A stretch of 64,000 bases of DNA, from contig JAFXQB010000018.1 in NCBI GenBank assembly GCA_017527435.1, forward strand, positions 50,156-114,155, in the 5' to 3' direction. Below the pieces are notes generated by a model that ran no database searches, was not told where the DNA came from, and saw only the letters and a list, made by a program, of their open reading frames with translations. The stretch is from Salinivirgaceae bacterium. Lineage in GTDB: Bacteria; Bacteroidota; Bacteroidia; Bacteroidales; SZUA-534. A program made the position numbers and the translations under genes. This document shows, piece after piece, positions 1-9,177 of the stretch (position 1 is the first letter of the stretch; the number at the start of each line of letters is the position of its first letter).

Positions 1-489
1 ACTCATGGGTTTGACATTCAAGGGCAAATGTTCGATGAGTTCGGCAATTTGAATGATTGGTGGACTGATAGCGACAAACTCGAATTTAACCGCCGGGCGC
101 AGAATTTGATTGATCGCTACAACTCATTCATTGTCATAGACACAATACATGCTGACGGTGAACTCACCTTCAACGAAAATTTGGCTGATCTGGGCGGACT
201 ACTTGTAGCCTACACAGCTTTTAGCAAAACTGAGCAATGGAAAGACCAGACGAAACTTATTGATGGTCTGACCCCTGACCAACGTTTCTTTATAGCATAC
301 GCACAAACTTGGGCTGGAATATATCGCGATGAATCCATTAGACAGCGAACCAAATCAAGCGGTCACTCTCTGTCGCGCTACCGTATTGAGGGGCCATTAC
401 CAAATATAGATGCTTTTGTCAAGGCTTTCAATATAAAACCAGGCGACAAATACTATCTGCCCGACTCGATGAAAACGCATATATGGTAA
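1..489 (+). CDS. M13 family metallopeptidase (PepO/neprilysin type), C-terminal fragment
   Basis: The reading frame is open from base 1 and enters the window inside the zinc site. The first residues, THGFDIQG, match the end of the HExxH-THGFDD block of family M13, followed by the usual FDEFGNLNDWW stretch. The third zinc ligand lies in ENLADLGGL. The protein ends in HIW, close to the C-terminal Cys-x-x-Trp of the family, so the 3' end looks complete. M13 enzymes are periplasmic or surface zinc endopeptidases that cut short peptides. The N-terminal part, with any signal sequence and the first two His ligands, lies outside the window. Confidence 0.9.
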   Translation, partial: THGFDIQGQMFDEFGNLNDWWTDSDKLEFNRRAQNLIDRYNSFIVIDTIHADGELTFNENLADLGGLLVAYTAFSKTEQWKDQTKLIDGLTPDQRFFIAYAQTWAGIYRDESIRQRTKSSGHSLSRYRIEGPLPNIDAFVKAFNIKPGDKYYLPDSMKTHIW

Positions 490-549
490 CTCAATTATAT
501 ATGACCAACAAGTTAAGTAACTAATTTGAATATCAATTAAAACATAACT

Positions 550-1464
550 ATGAAAAGGATTTTATTTCTAATGGCAATTGCAACTATCGTGTGCAGTTGC
601 AACAATGAAGACCGCGTCAAACAACGCTCTATCAACGATTTGAAAAGCGCGGTGATTGAATTTTCGAAAATAAGCAGTCTACTCAATGGCACCTCGCAGA
701 CTGGGGTGAAAAGCGTGTATGTCGATTCGATAGCCCACACCATCAAACGGAATATGAGTTACGAGCAGAAGCTTCTAAAAATATACGAAATAGAATTCTC
801 TGTCGCCAACGAGCTGGCCTACGCCTGGGTGAACTCATCGGTTGAAAAGTATATGGATTCGGACAGCACAAACGTCATAATGACAAACGGCGAAGAAAAA
901 AATGCCAACCGGTTCAGACTGGCAATAGCCCAAAACTTGATTGACGCACAAACGCAGCTAAACATCTGCAACGCTCAGAATCCAATAAGCTGCCGCGACT
1001 TGTCGGAAATGTCGTTTACTGCACTCACATCGTACAACACATTCTTTTTCTGCTACTATTTCCTGACTGACAACAAGGATTATTTGCAGTTTTTCTCGCG
1101 TAACAGTGAAAAGGTGCACAATCTGAAAACTTATGCCGATACTGTAATGGCCTGTGATGAGATTTCTGATAAAATGGCATTTGAAATGGCATCGACACTT
1201 GAATCAACAGCTTTTATAATAACTATGAGCACGCTGTCGTTCAATGCTTTATGGAATAATTATTCTGATAGGATGGATGAAATGGCCGATTTTTTCAATG
1301 CCAATTCTGAAAAGGTAATAACTGCATTTTTCGAGACATCTGACAAGAGCGAAATTGAATTTATGAGTGAGAAAGAATATGCAGACTATCTGAAAAAGGC
1401 CACCCAATATAAAGTTGAACTTATGAATATGGTGGTGAACGAAATACGTCGAACCGAACAATAA
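550..1464 (+). CDS. Putative lipoprotein of unknown function
   Basis: A protein of 304 residues with a short hydrophobic N-terminus and a lipobox-like IVCSC at residues 13-17, so it is probably lipid-anchored in the envelope. The rest is rich in helix-forming residues with no motif I recognise. It lies 60 bases after the M13 peptidase and 10 bases before the GH3 gene, on the same strand, so it may be cotranscribed with the glucosidase. The function is unknown; only the export prediction is supported. Confidence 0.75.
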   Translation: MKRILFLMAIATIVCSCNNEDRVKQRSINDLKSAVIEFSKISSLLNGTSQTGVKSVYVDSIAHTIKRNMSYEQKLLKIYEIEFSVANELAYAWVNSSVEKYMDSDSTNVIMTNGEEKNANRFRLAIAQNLIDAQTQLNICNAQNPISCRDLSEMSFTALTSYNTFFFCYYFLTDNKDYLQFFSRNSEKVHNLKTYADTVMACDEISDKMAFEMASTLESTAFIITMSTLSFNALWNNYSDRMDEMADFFNANSEKVITAFFETSDKSEIEFMSEKEYADYLKKATQYKVELMNMVVNEIRRTEQ

Positions 1465-1474
1465 TCGCAAAACT

Positions 1475-3703
1475 ATGAAACCACACCTTTTGACGCTGCT
1501 GGTAACCGCGGCACTGACTGGCGCTACCGCTCAAATGCGGGCCCAAACGCCAATCTATCTTGATGTTAACCAACCAATTGAAAAACGCGTTGACGATGCG
1601 TTGAGCCGAATGACCACCGAAGAGAAGGTGGCTCTGCTGCACGCGCAGTCGAAATTCAGCAGCGCGGGCGTCAAACGGCTCGGAATACCCGAAGTATGGT
1701 GCTCCGATGGTCCGATGGGCATCCGCGATGAGGTGAAGTGGGATGAGTGGGAACAGGCCGGCTGGACAAGCGACTCGTGCGTTGCCTTTCCGTCGCTCAC
1801 CTGCCTTGCTGCAACCTGGAACCCCGATATGGCCGCGCTCTACGGCAAAAGCATCGGCGAGGAAGCGCTCTACCGCCGTAAAACCGTGCTGCTCGGTCCG
1901 GGCGTGAACATCTGCCGCACACCGCTCAACGGCCGCACATTTGAATATATGAGCGAGGACCCGTTCCTGAACTCGAAGTTGGTGGTACCCTACGTGAAAA
2001 GCGTTCAGCAGAACGGCGTGGCAGCTTGCGTCAAGCACTTCGCGTTGAACAATTTCGAGATTAACCGCTCATCGGCAAACGTGATTGTGAGCGATCGCGC
2101 TCTGCGTGAGATTTATCTGCCAGCCTTCCACGCCGCAGTGACCGAAGGCGGCGCTTGGGCCATTATGGGCAGCTACAACCTTTATCAGAAACAGCACTGC
2201 TGCCACAACAAAACGCTGCTCTGCGACATTCTGAAGGGCGAATGGAAGTTCGACGGCGTGGTGATTTCCGACTGGGGCGGCTGCCACAGCACCGACGAAG
2301 CCGTGCACAACGGTCTCGACCTTGAATTCGGCACATGGACCGGCGGAACAACCTGGGGACGCAGCAACTCTTACGAGAATTATTTCCTTGCCCGCCCTTA
2401 TCTTGAAGGCATCAAAAGCGGGAAATACACCACTGCCGAACTCGACGACAAGGCTCGCCGCGTGTTGCGACTGATTTTCCGCACCACTATGTCGGGCCAA
2501 GCAAAATGGGGCTCACTCTGCTCCGACGAGCATTACGCCGCCGCACGCCAGATTGCCGGCGAAGGCATTGTCCTGCTCAAGAACGACCGCTCCATTCTGC
2601 CGATTGACGCAAGTAAGAAACCGAAAATCCTTGTTGTGGGCGAGAATGCCATTAAAATGATGACCATCGGCGGCGGCTCAACATCGCTCAAAGTTCAGCG
2701 CGAACTGTCGCCGCTCGACGGATTGAAAAATCGCTTTGGCGCTGATAACGTGACGTATGCTCGCGGCTATGTGGGCGACACTGTAACTTCGTTCGACGGC
2801 ATTGAGACTGGCCAGAAACTTGCCGACCACCGTTCGGCGCAGGAACTGACCGACGAAGCCGTTCAGATGGCAAAAAATGTTGATTTTGTGATATTTGTGG
2901 GCGGTATGAACAAGAGTGGCGGACAAGACTGCGAAGGCACCGACCGCAAATCGCTCGAACTGCCTTATAATCAGAACAATGTGGTGAGCGAGATTTTGAA
3001 GGTGAATCAGAATCTGATTTTTGTGAACATCGCGGGCTCGCCTGTCACAATGCCGTGGCTTGGTCAGGTTCCGGCAGTTTTGCAGGCGTGGTACATCGGC
3101 TCTGAAGCCGGCAATGCCATTGCCGATGTGCTTGCAGGCGATGTGAATCCTTCGGGCCGGCTGCCGTTCTCATTCCCCGCCAAACTCGAAGATGTGGGTG
3201 CTCACGCTGTTGGCGAATATGTGAACAAGCCGAGTTTCAAGGTTGTCGATGTTGAGTACAAAGAAGATATTCTGGTTGGCTACCGCTGGCTCGACACCAA
3301 GAAAATCAAACCATTGTTCGCTTTCGGCTATGGTCTGTCGTACACCACTTTCAGCTACGGAAAACCGTCGATTGACAAAACTACAATGACCGCCGACGGC
3401 AGTGTAACTGTTAAAGTTGACGTAACCAACACCGGCAAACGCGCTGGCGCTGAAGTAGTTCAACTCTACATTGCCGACCTGAAATCGAGCCTGCCGCGTC
3501 CCGTCAAGGAACTGAAAGGATTCAAGAAAGTGCAACTCAATCCGGGCGAGACAAAAACTGTTGAGTTCACCATCGACAGCAGCGCACTTTCGTTCTACAA
3601 CGACACCAAAAAGCTGTGGGAAGCCGAGCCGGGAGCTTTCGAAGCCATCATTGGCGCATCGGCAACCGACATCAAGGGGAAAGTGAAGTTTGAATTGAAG
3701 TAG
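1475..3703 (+). CDS. Glycoside hydrolase family 3 (beta-glucosidase/beta-xylosidase type), secreted
   Basis: 742 residues with a Sec signal peptide (about residues 1-24, cleaved near RAQ-T). The order is a TIM-barrel domain, the alpha/beta sandwich (residues about 365-560) and a C-terminal fibronectin-III-like domain (about 650-735, TNTGKRAGAEVVQLY). The nucleophile Asp is residue 266 in VVISDWGG. The KHFALNN block (about residue 190) supplies substrate-binding Lys-His. The family removes terminal beta-linked glucose or xylose from oligosaccharides, here in the periplasm or outside the cell. The exact sugar cannot be told from motifs. It is followed by a strong hairpin terminator. Confidence 0.95.
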   Translation: MKPHLLTLLVTAALTGATAQMRAQTPIYLDVNQPIEKRVDDALSRMTTEEKVALLHAQSKFSSAGVKRLGIPEVWCSDGPMGIRDEVKWDEWEQAGWTSDSCVAFPSLTCLAATWNPDMAALYGKSIGEEALYRRKTVLLGPGVNICRTPLNGRTFEYMSEDPFLNSKLVVPYVKSVQQNGVAACVKHFALNNFEINRSSANVIVSDRALREIYLPAFHAAVTEGGAWAIMGSYNLYQKQHCCHNKTLLCDILKGEWKFDGVVISDWGGCHSTDEAVHNGLDLEFGTWTGGTTWGRSNSYENYFLARPYLEGIKSGKYTTAELDDKARRVLRLIFRTTMSGQAKWGSLCSDEHYAAARQIAGEGIVLLKNDRSILPIDASKKPKILVVGENAIKMMTIGGGSTSLKVQRELSPLDGLKNRFGADNVTYARGYVGDTVTSFDGIETGQKLADHRSAQELTDEAVQMAKNVDFVIFVGGMNKSGGQDCEGTDRKSLELPYNQNNVVSEILKVNQNLIFVNIAGSPVTMPWLGQVPAVLQAWYIGSEAGNAIADVLAGDVNPSGRLPFSFPAKLEDVGAHAVGEYVNKPSFKVVDVEYKEDILVGYRWLDTKKIKPLFAFGYGLSYTTFSYGKPSIDKTTMTADGSVTVKVDVTNTGKRAGAEVVQLYIADLKSSLPRPVKELKGFKKVQLNPGETKTVEFTIDSSALSFYNDTKKLWEAEPGAFEAIIGASATDIKGKVKFELK

Positions 3704-3726
3704 AAGTAAGTTTTAGGAATAAAGAG

Positions 3727-3757
3727 AAAGGCATAGGTGATTATCACTTATGCCTTT
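3727..3757. terminator. Bidirectional intrinsic terminator between convergent genes
   Basis: A 14-bp stem (AAAGGCATAGGTGA and TCACTTATGCCTTT, one wobble pair) closes a three-base loop. It is flanked by T-rich sequence on the right and A-rich sequence on the left. It sits between the convergent GH3 and SpoIIE genes and can serve both. Confidence 0.85.
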
Positions 3758-3786
3758 TCTATTTCATATACCTATGTCACTCAATA

Positions 3787-5958
3787 CTAAATTCTGATTC
3801 CAACCAGCAAAATATCGTCCGTTTGATTGACAATCTCGTGACTTTTGGGAGATTTCGACAAAGCGTAGTTGATGTATTCGGTTTGTTCGCTAAATGGTTT
3901 GTCATAAATAAGAGTCAGAAGCTCAGTAAGTATACCTGTTGAATATTCCCATTCAGTGTTAAGCTGCTGAGCAATGCCGTCAGTGTAGAGATATACAACA
4001 TCACCTTCGTGCACGGCAATTTTTGTATTGGTGAATTCTGTCTGACTATCGCTACCGTCACCAATGTGAACATCGTCGGAAGGAATAACTGTCAGCTTGC
4101 CGTTGCGCACAATGAACATCGGGCTGTGGGCGCCGGCAAACTGCATTGTGTTGCTCTCGGTATCGATGATGCAAAGAGCAATGTCAATCATGTTCGCCGG
4201 TTCCGACTGGTCATGTCGCGGAATTGTGTTTTCAATTTTCACTCGCAATTTGTCGAGCATGATGGCTGCGGTAGGGCAGTAGTCATCAGTTACTTCCGAC
4301 GCTGCAATGTCGTTAAGCGATGTGATGCCGAGCATGCTTGTGAACGCACCGGGAACGCCGTGCCGCATGCAGTCGGCTACGGCCAACATCTTATAACGCC
4401 CGCGCAGAGTTGCCCAGTAGAAGTTTCCCGATACAATGTCGAGCGGCATCCATATTACCAGGCTATCGCCGAAGATGGCATTCATAATAGCCGGCGACGG
4501 AATCACCGAATTCTGAATCTCTTTAGCGTATCTGATGCTGTCAGTAATCTGATGGTTGATGTTTGCCAGCATGTTACGCTGCGTCTCGTAATCATCTTTC
4601 TGCTTGAGAAGCAGCTTGTTGTTGCGCTGTTTGTTGCGATTTTCCTGCAAGATGAACACCGCAAACACTATCAGTAAAACAATGATTATACCTGCCGATA
4701 TGTTGATGATTCTCACCCTTTTCTTGTGTTCGTTGAACATCAGTTCCCGATTTTTCTTGTCTTTCAACTGCTGGCGCAACATCTTTTCATACTCTTCTTT
4801 TGTGCTCGATTTCGATGAGTTCAGCGCTGTTTCCATAAAGTATTCCTGACTTTCCGATAGCTCTTTCATCTTTTTGTATTCCAGTGCTTTCTGATAGTCG
4901 TCCATGGCGATATAGCAGTCGATGTAGCAGTCATAGTCAATGATTGGTTCTTCTTCAATCAGGTCGTTTGGTTTCCGTATCGATTCAAGATGGTTCAAAC
5001 AGTCAGTGTATCTATGGTTTAGAAGCAAGTGCTTGGCTCGGCAGTTCTCTAGCATATAATAGCTTGAGTAATAACCATTTTCTTTTACGTATGTCATTGC
5101 AACGTGGTAGATGTGGACACAGCTGTCGAGCAGTTGCTGTCGGGCAGTCGAGTCGAGAAAGCTGGCATAGTCGAGACAGATAGGCAGTGAATTCTTAATG
5201 GCATAGAACAGATAGGCCGAGTCTTTGAGTTCCACTGCTTTTGCATACGCCATGTCGCAGTATCGTTTCGCATTGATAATATTTGCGCGATGGTTGTTTT
5301 CGCGATATTCATCGTATTCAGTTTCTGCCATATAGTTGTAGTCGATGGCCAGGCCGGTTAATGAGTTGTTGGACGAGTCGATTTCAATGGCGTTTCTAAA
5401 GTATTGTTTTGCAGTCTCAAAAATCTTGTAATCCTTGTACATCGACCCCAGATTGCGGTAAATCGATGGTATTTCCGCCTCGCGTCCCATTGCGGTGTAT
5501 ATGTCGAGAGCCTTATGGAAATACTCGTCGGCCGAGTAGTAGTTTTTCAGATCGAGAAAATCTTCACCTGTGGCGTTGTAGCATCGCGCCATGCCCAGCG
5601 AGTCGGCAATCGAGTCGTAGATTATGAATGCGCGGTAGTGGTTGAGCAGAGCCTTCTCGTAGTTGCCCCTGTTGCCATAGCACCAACCGATGAACTGGTG
5701 GGCGCGGGCGTCAGCGCTGTGGTCGCCGAGCCGTTTGGCCAGAACCCGCATCTGCTCTGCATAGAGCAATACGGTGTCAACGCTGTTGTGCTGTGAGCAA
5801 ATGCTTTGAAGGACGGTCAGTTTTTGCTTGCTGTCAGACATGGCGTTCGCCATTATCATAAGGTTGTCGACTGTCGTCGATGACTGACCGTTCAGGTTGG
5901 GCAGCCAGCCAAGCAGCGCTAGAAGTACAATGATGATATGTCGTTTGCTTGTTCTCAT
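3787..5958 (-). CDS. TPR-SpoIIE protein, probably an inactive phosphatase paralogue
   Basis: 723 residues: signal peptide, TPR region (about 60-370), one membrane helix (about 412-432), coiled coil and a C-terminal PP2C/SpoIIE domain (about 485-723). SpoIIE-type phosphatases dephosphorylate anti-sigma antagonists or SiaC-like proteins. Here the metal site is altered. The usual SGDFYW reads SGNFYW (Asn512). DCTGHGVPGA reads DCMRHGVPGA (Met531, Arg532). YSDGITD reads YTDGIAQ. The last DD (QTDDILLVG) remains. The neighbouring paralogue keeps all of these residues. The gene starts three bases after the stop of that paralogue, so the two are almost certainly cotranscribed. I infer a sensory or decoy partner with little or no phosphatase activity. 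Confidence 0.88.
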   Translation of the reverse strand: MRTSKRHIIIVLLALLGWLPNLNGQSSTTVDNLMIMANAMSDSKQKLTVLQSICSQHNSVDTVLLYAEQMRVLAKRLGDHSADARAHQFIGWCYGNRGNYEKALLNHYRAFIIYDSIADSLGMARCYNATGEDFLDLKNYYSADEYFHKALDIYTAMGREAEIPSIYRNLGSMYKDYKIFETAKQYFRNAIEIDSSNNSLTGLAIDYNYMAETEYDEYRENNHRANIINAKRYCDMAYAKAVELKDSAYLFYAIKNSLPICLDYASFLDSTARQQLLDSCVHIYHVAMTYVKENGYYSSYYMLENCRAKHLLLNHRYTDCLNHLESIRKPNDLIEEEPIIDYDCYIDCYIAMDDYQKALEYKKMKELSESQEYFMETALNSSKSSTKEEYEKMLRQQLKDKKNRELMFNEHKKRVRIINISAGIIIVLLIVFAVFILQENRNKQRNNKLLLKQKDDYETQRNMLANINHQITDSIRYAKEIQNSVIPSPAIMNAIFGDSLVIWMPLDIVSGNFYWATLRGRYKMLAVADCMRHGVPGAFTSMLGITSLNDIAASEVTDDYCPTAAIMLDKLRVKIENTIPRHDQSEPANMIDIALCIIDTESNTMQFAGAHSPMFIVRNGKLTVIPSDDVHIGDGSDSQTEFTNTKIAVHEGDVVYLYTDGIAQQLNTEWEYSTGILTELLTLIYDKPFSEQTEYINYALSKSPKSHEIVNQTDDILLVGIRI

Positions 5959-5961
5959 GTG

Positions 5962-8112
5962 TCAGATTTTTACGCCCATAAATATTATGTCGTCAGTTTG
6001 TGCCGTCGATTTTCTGCCGACAGGCGCGCGCCAGTCGTCAATGGCATCTTCAATCCGTTGCTTAAGTTCATCGAATGGTTTGCCGCCATCTTCCTTAAGG
6101 ATTTTCAGCAGCCGCCGTCCGGTAAATTTCGACTGTTTGCCTTCTTCGTTGTAGCCAAATTGGTCGGTGATGCCATCGGAATAGATGAACACCATATCGC
6201 CTTCTTTCACGTTAATCCTGTTTGTGACAAACGGACGCGGATTGTCAGAAAGGTAACTGACCGGCATCTTATCGCCTTTGTATTCAGTTAGTTCGCCATC
6301 ACGGATAAATATCACTGGTCTGAAAGCGCCGGCAAACTGCATTTCCATTGTGTCGGTATCGAGAATGCAGAGTGCCATGTCCATGCCGTCGAGTGACATC
6401 TGGCTCTCTTCCGACTGCCGCAGCGATTCTACAACCCGGTCTCGCATCAGGTCGAGAACGTTGCCGGCGGTCATCTGGCCCGATTTGAATTCGGGCATCA
6501 GCGATATGTCGGACAAAGTTGAAATGCCGAGCATGCTCATGAATCCGCCCGGAACGCCGTGGCCCGTGCAGTCGGCAATGGTGAACAGCGTGCGGTTGCC
6601 CACACGTGTGCCCCAGTAGAAATCGCCCGACACAAGGTCGAGCGGCCGCCACAGAATCAGCACATCGCTGAACAGCTCATGCATCTGGCTGTCACTGGGC
6701 AGCATTGATGTTTGCAGGTGGTGGGCGAAGTTGATGCTCGACGCAATCTGGTCGTTGATGGCTTCGAGTTGCTCTTTCTGCAATTCAAGTTCGTCATTGC
6801 GTTCTGTAAGTTTCTTCTCGAGTCGTTTTTTGCGTTTCAGGCTTCGGTTGATGGCGATGGTAAGTACGATAATCATCAGCAACACAATGGCTGTTGTGCC
6901 CGACACTATTCCAAGCCTGATATCCTGCTCACGACGGACAATTCTTTCGTGCTCATTCTCAATCTCGCGCTGCTGCAGAATGTCAGCGAACTCTTTGCCC
7001 ACGCTCTGCCTTGCCGATCTCACCGCAAATTCAAAGTTAATCTGCTGTTTCTCAATTTTAGTCGCTCTGTTGAACCATACATAGGCTTGGTGGTATCTGC
7101 CTACAGCTTGGTAGTAGTTGGCCATCAGGAAGCAGTACTCGGTCAGGTATGTGTCGTCCAGGTTGTTGTCGATGGTGGTTTCAATCTGCCGCAGCAGACT
7201 GCGGGCCTGGTCAAACTGTTGTTTCTCAATTGCATATTTGGCTTCCCAGATGATATAATCGGTCTGGATCGGGACAATGTTGAGTTCGGTGGCCAGCTTT
7301 TTCCCAAGGTTGTGAAACATCAGACTGCTGTCGAGCAGTTGCTGCTTTTGTTGGCCTTCGGTGTGTTTCGCACATTCCAAATATGTGTCCATCAGGTTTT
7401 TACTGCAGTAGACAATGCCGATATCGTTTTTCAACTTTGACAGCATACGGTATGCCTTCAAGTTCTTGGCTTTGGCTTGTTGCAGCAGATAATCACTTCG
7501 AGTGTCGCGGTACTTGCTGAGTTCGGCATATCCCAGGTAGAGATTGTCAAAAGCGACATCAATGGCATGGTTGCCGCCGGTACGGATGTTCATCACGGTG
7601 TCGATGGCCAGCGCGCGTTCCAGATATTCGGTCGCGGTTTTGTACAAATGGTTGGTAATACACATGATTCCGATGGCCTTGCACACATTGCTGACAGCTT
7701 CTTCATTATTGAGTTCGTAAAAAAGGTCAAGCGCCTTTAGGTTGCATTCGTTGGCATCGATTAAATGATTCATCATAGCCAGCGCGTTTCCTAAATTCTG
7801 GTAACAAATGGCCATGTTTTTTTTGTCGCCTGCTGATACGCTGATATTCAGCGCGCTACGATACATTTCAGCAGCCTTGGCGAAATCGTTGTTGTTGTAA
7901 AGATACAAACCGATTTCATTGTAGGCATTTATGCTGTCTTTGGTGGTTGTTGCAGAGAACAAGTGTTCGAATGCGGTGTTGAGAGACGAATCGTTCGATG
8001 CCGGTTCTTCCATCGGCGCGCCGTTGGCGGTCATGGGACTCGAAATCGTGCACAAACACAAAAGTGTTGTGAGCAAGATAGTTATAACCGTTGACATCGT
8101 TTCTTTCATCAT
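5962..8112 (-). CDS. TPR-SpoIIE serine phosphatase, membrane anchored
   Basis: 716 residues: signal peptide, a TPR array (about 45-370), one membrane helix (about 392-415), coiled coil, then a SpoIIE/PP2C domain (about 480-716). The metal ligands look intact: Asp497 in SGDFYW, ADCTGHGVPGG, YSDGITD and the terminal TDDIIFMG. This layout puts a periplasmic TPR sensor on a cytoplasmic phosphatase, so it probably feeds a partner-switching pathway. SiaB/SiaC (21718-22633) and a STAS protein (41213) are candidate partners in this window, by inference only. First gene of a two-gene operon with its own degenerate copy. Confidence 0.93.
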   Translation of the reverse strand: MMKETMSTVITILLTTLLCLCTISSPMTANGAPMEEPASNDSSLNTAFEHLFSATTTKDSINAYNEIGLYLYNNNDFAKAAEMYRSALNISVSAGDKKNMAICYQNLGNALAMMNHLIDANECNLKALDLFYELNNEEAVSNVCKAIGIMCITNHLYKTATEYLERALAIDTVMNIRTGGNHAIDVAFDNLYLGYAELSKYRDTRSDYLLQQAKAKNLKAYRMLSKLKNDIGIVYCSKNLMDTYLECAKHTEGQQKQQLLDSSLMFHNLGKKLATELNIVPIQTDYIIWEAKYAIEKQQFDQARSLLRQIETTIDNNLDDTYLTEYCFLMANYYQAVGRYHQAYVWFNRATKIEKQQINFEFAVRSARQSVGKEFADILQQREIENEHERIVRREQDIRLGIVSGTTAIVLLMIIVLTIAINRSLKRKKRLEKKLTERNDELELQKEQLEAINDQIASSINFAHHLQTSMLPSDSQMHELFSDVLILWRPLDLVSGDFYWGTRVGNRTLFTIADCTGHGVPGGFMSMLGISTLSDISLMPEFKSGQMTAGNVLDLMRDRVVESLRQSEESQMSLDGMDMALCILDTDTMEMQFAGAFRPVIFIRDGELTEYKGDKMPVSYLSDNPRPFVTNRINVKEGDMVFIYSDGITDQFGYNEEGKQSKFTGRRLLKILKEDGGKPFDELKQRIEDAIDDWRAPVGRKSTAQTDDIIFMGVKI

Positions 8113-8203
8113 TCCACCTGCCTTCCAGATGCAAACTACTAATATGCGATTTTTTTACAATTGCGCCAATAAAAAAACTGAAATCTAACTTCTAAATAAA
8201 AAC

Positions 8204-8211
8204 TACCTTTG
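8204..8211 (+). promoter_or_regulatory. -7 promoter box of rnpB
   Basis: TACCTTTG matches the Bacteroidota -7 consensus TAnnTTTG and ends six bases before the first base of the P1 stem of RNase P RNA, the expected distance to the transcription start. No clear -33 TTG was found. Confidence 0.7.
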
Positions 8212-8216
8212 CGGGC

Positions 8217-8591
8217 AGATAGCAGGCCGTCCTGCCGCGCTGCGCAAGCAGTGAGGAAAGTCTGGGCAACGCAGAGCGCCGGCCTTCCGAAAGAAAGGCA
8301 CTTGTGAGGGTGCAGAAGGGCAGAAGAAAACAACCGCCGCGCAAGCGGTAAGGGTGAGAAGGCGGTGTAAGAGACCACCAATGCTGTGGGCGACCATGGC
8401 AGTTGTGCCCCTGCCGGGATGAAAGGCCACGTATATCGCAATCCGCTTCGGCGGGCAAGGCTGCTCGTCTTGTTTCTGGCAACAGAAGTTGCGAGGGGTA
8501 GGCCGATAGTGGTTGCGGGCAACCGCAATTCTAGATAAATGGCAGGAACTTGTTTCGGCAAGTACAGAACCTGGCTTATAGGCCTGCTATC
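8217..8591 (+). ncRNA. rnpB: RNase P RNA (class A)
   Basis: The catalytic RNA that trims the 5' ends of tRNA precursors. The conserved core is visible: GAGGAAAGTCTGGGC near 8252, the GGTAGGCCGATAG-like segment near 8500, TAGATAAATGGCAGGAA, and ACAGAACCTGGCTTATAG near the 3' end. The outer P1 stem is formed by GATAGCAGGCC (8218-8228) and GGCCTGCTATC (8581-8591). A run of T follows directly and probably ends transcription. The consensus GAAAGTCCGGGC has one change (C to T). Confidence 0.96.
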
Positions 8592-8600
8592 TTTTTTCCT
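8588..8600 (+). terminator. T-run ending rnpB
   Basis: The 3' arm of the P1 stem runs into TATCTTTTTTCC. P1 plus the T-run probably acts as the terminator. Confidence 0.5.
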
Positions 8601-8661
8601 TTTTTGTTCCGCCACCATCCGTTTGTGTTTGTGTTTTCAGTTTGCGTTGCTAAAAAAACGC

Positions 8662-8669
8662 TACTTTTG
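8662..8669 (+). promoter_or_regulatory. -7 promoter box deciding the start of the lipoprotein gene
   Basis: TACTTTTG (TAnnTTTG) lies eight bases before the ATG at 8677. This rules out the longer reading frame that would begin inside rnpB and implies a very short leader. Confidence 0.6.
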
Positions 8670-8676
8670 GCGCGAT

Positions 8677-9177
8677 ATGAACATGATTACAAAACGAGCC
8701 ATATTATTGCTGCTGCCGGTTGCGGCACTCTTCGCCGCCTGCAACAACGAGCCGCCCGAGTGCACCAATGATCCATTCCCGCCATTGCGCTGCGAGTTGG
8801 TGCAGACTTCGGGAAAGAAAATCGACACGCTCATTGTCCGCCATTTGGGGCTCGACAGCGTGCTTTACCAGGCTGCCGGATGGCCGCGCATTGTGACGCT
8901 GCCGCTCAGCATCAGCGGCGACACATCTTTTGTGCAGTTCACCATTGTGAGCGAGACGCAAACAGTTGTAGAGCGCTACAGCAGCATCATCGGCATTGCT
9001 TCAACACCCGAACTTTGCATCGAAAATCTCGATTGCGGGCCCGTCTACCGTTTCACAGATTTGGACTACACGCTCTATTCTGTGAAAAACTACCGGCTCA
9101 TGTCGATAGACTCAATTCATTATTTTTCAACCGATGTTGGTCAGGACTATGAAACGCATGCGCAGATATTTTTTTAG
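8677..9177 (+). CDS. Small lipoprotein, resembles DUF6452 family
   Basis: 166 residues. The open frame extends upstream into rnpB, but the ATG at 8677 gives a proper lipoprotein signal (hydrophobic run ending LFAAC, Cys at about 20) and follows a -7 box. The ICLPLSI-like segment (TLPLSISGDTSFVQF) and its position just before a DUF6048-like gene fit DUF6452, a Bacteroidota lipoprotein family of unknown role; this assignment is from memory of the pattern. The 3' end overlaps the next gene by 29 bases, so the two are translated together. Confidence 0.8.
   Translation: MNMITKRAILLLLPVAALFAACNNEPPECTNDPFPPLRCELVQTSGKKIDTLIVRHLGLDSVLYQAAGWPRIVTLPLSISGDTSFVQFTIVSETQTVVERYSSIIGIASTPELCIENLDCGPVYRFTDLDYTLYSVKNYRLMSIDSIHYFSTDVGQDYETHAQIFF

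Noticed and set aside
8139..8618. 159-codon minus-strand frame, and other small frames
   Set aside because: They lie over the RNase P RNA gene, whose conserved core is clear.
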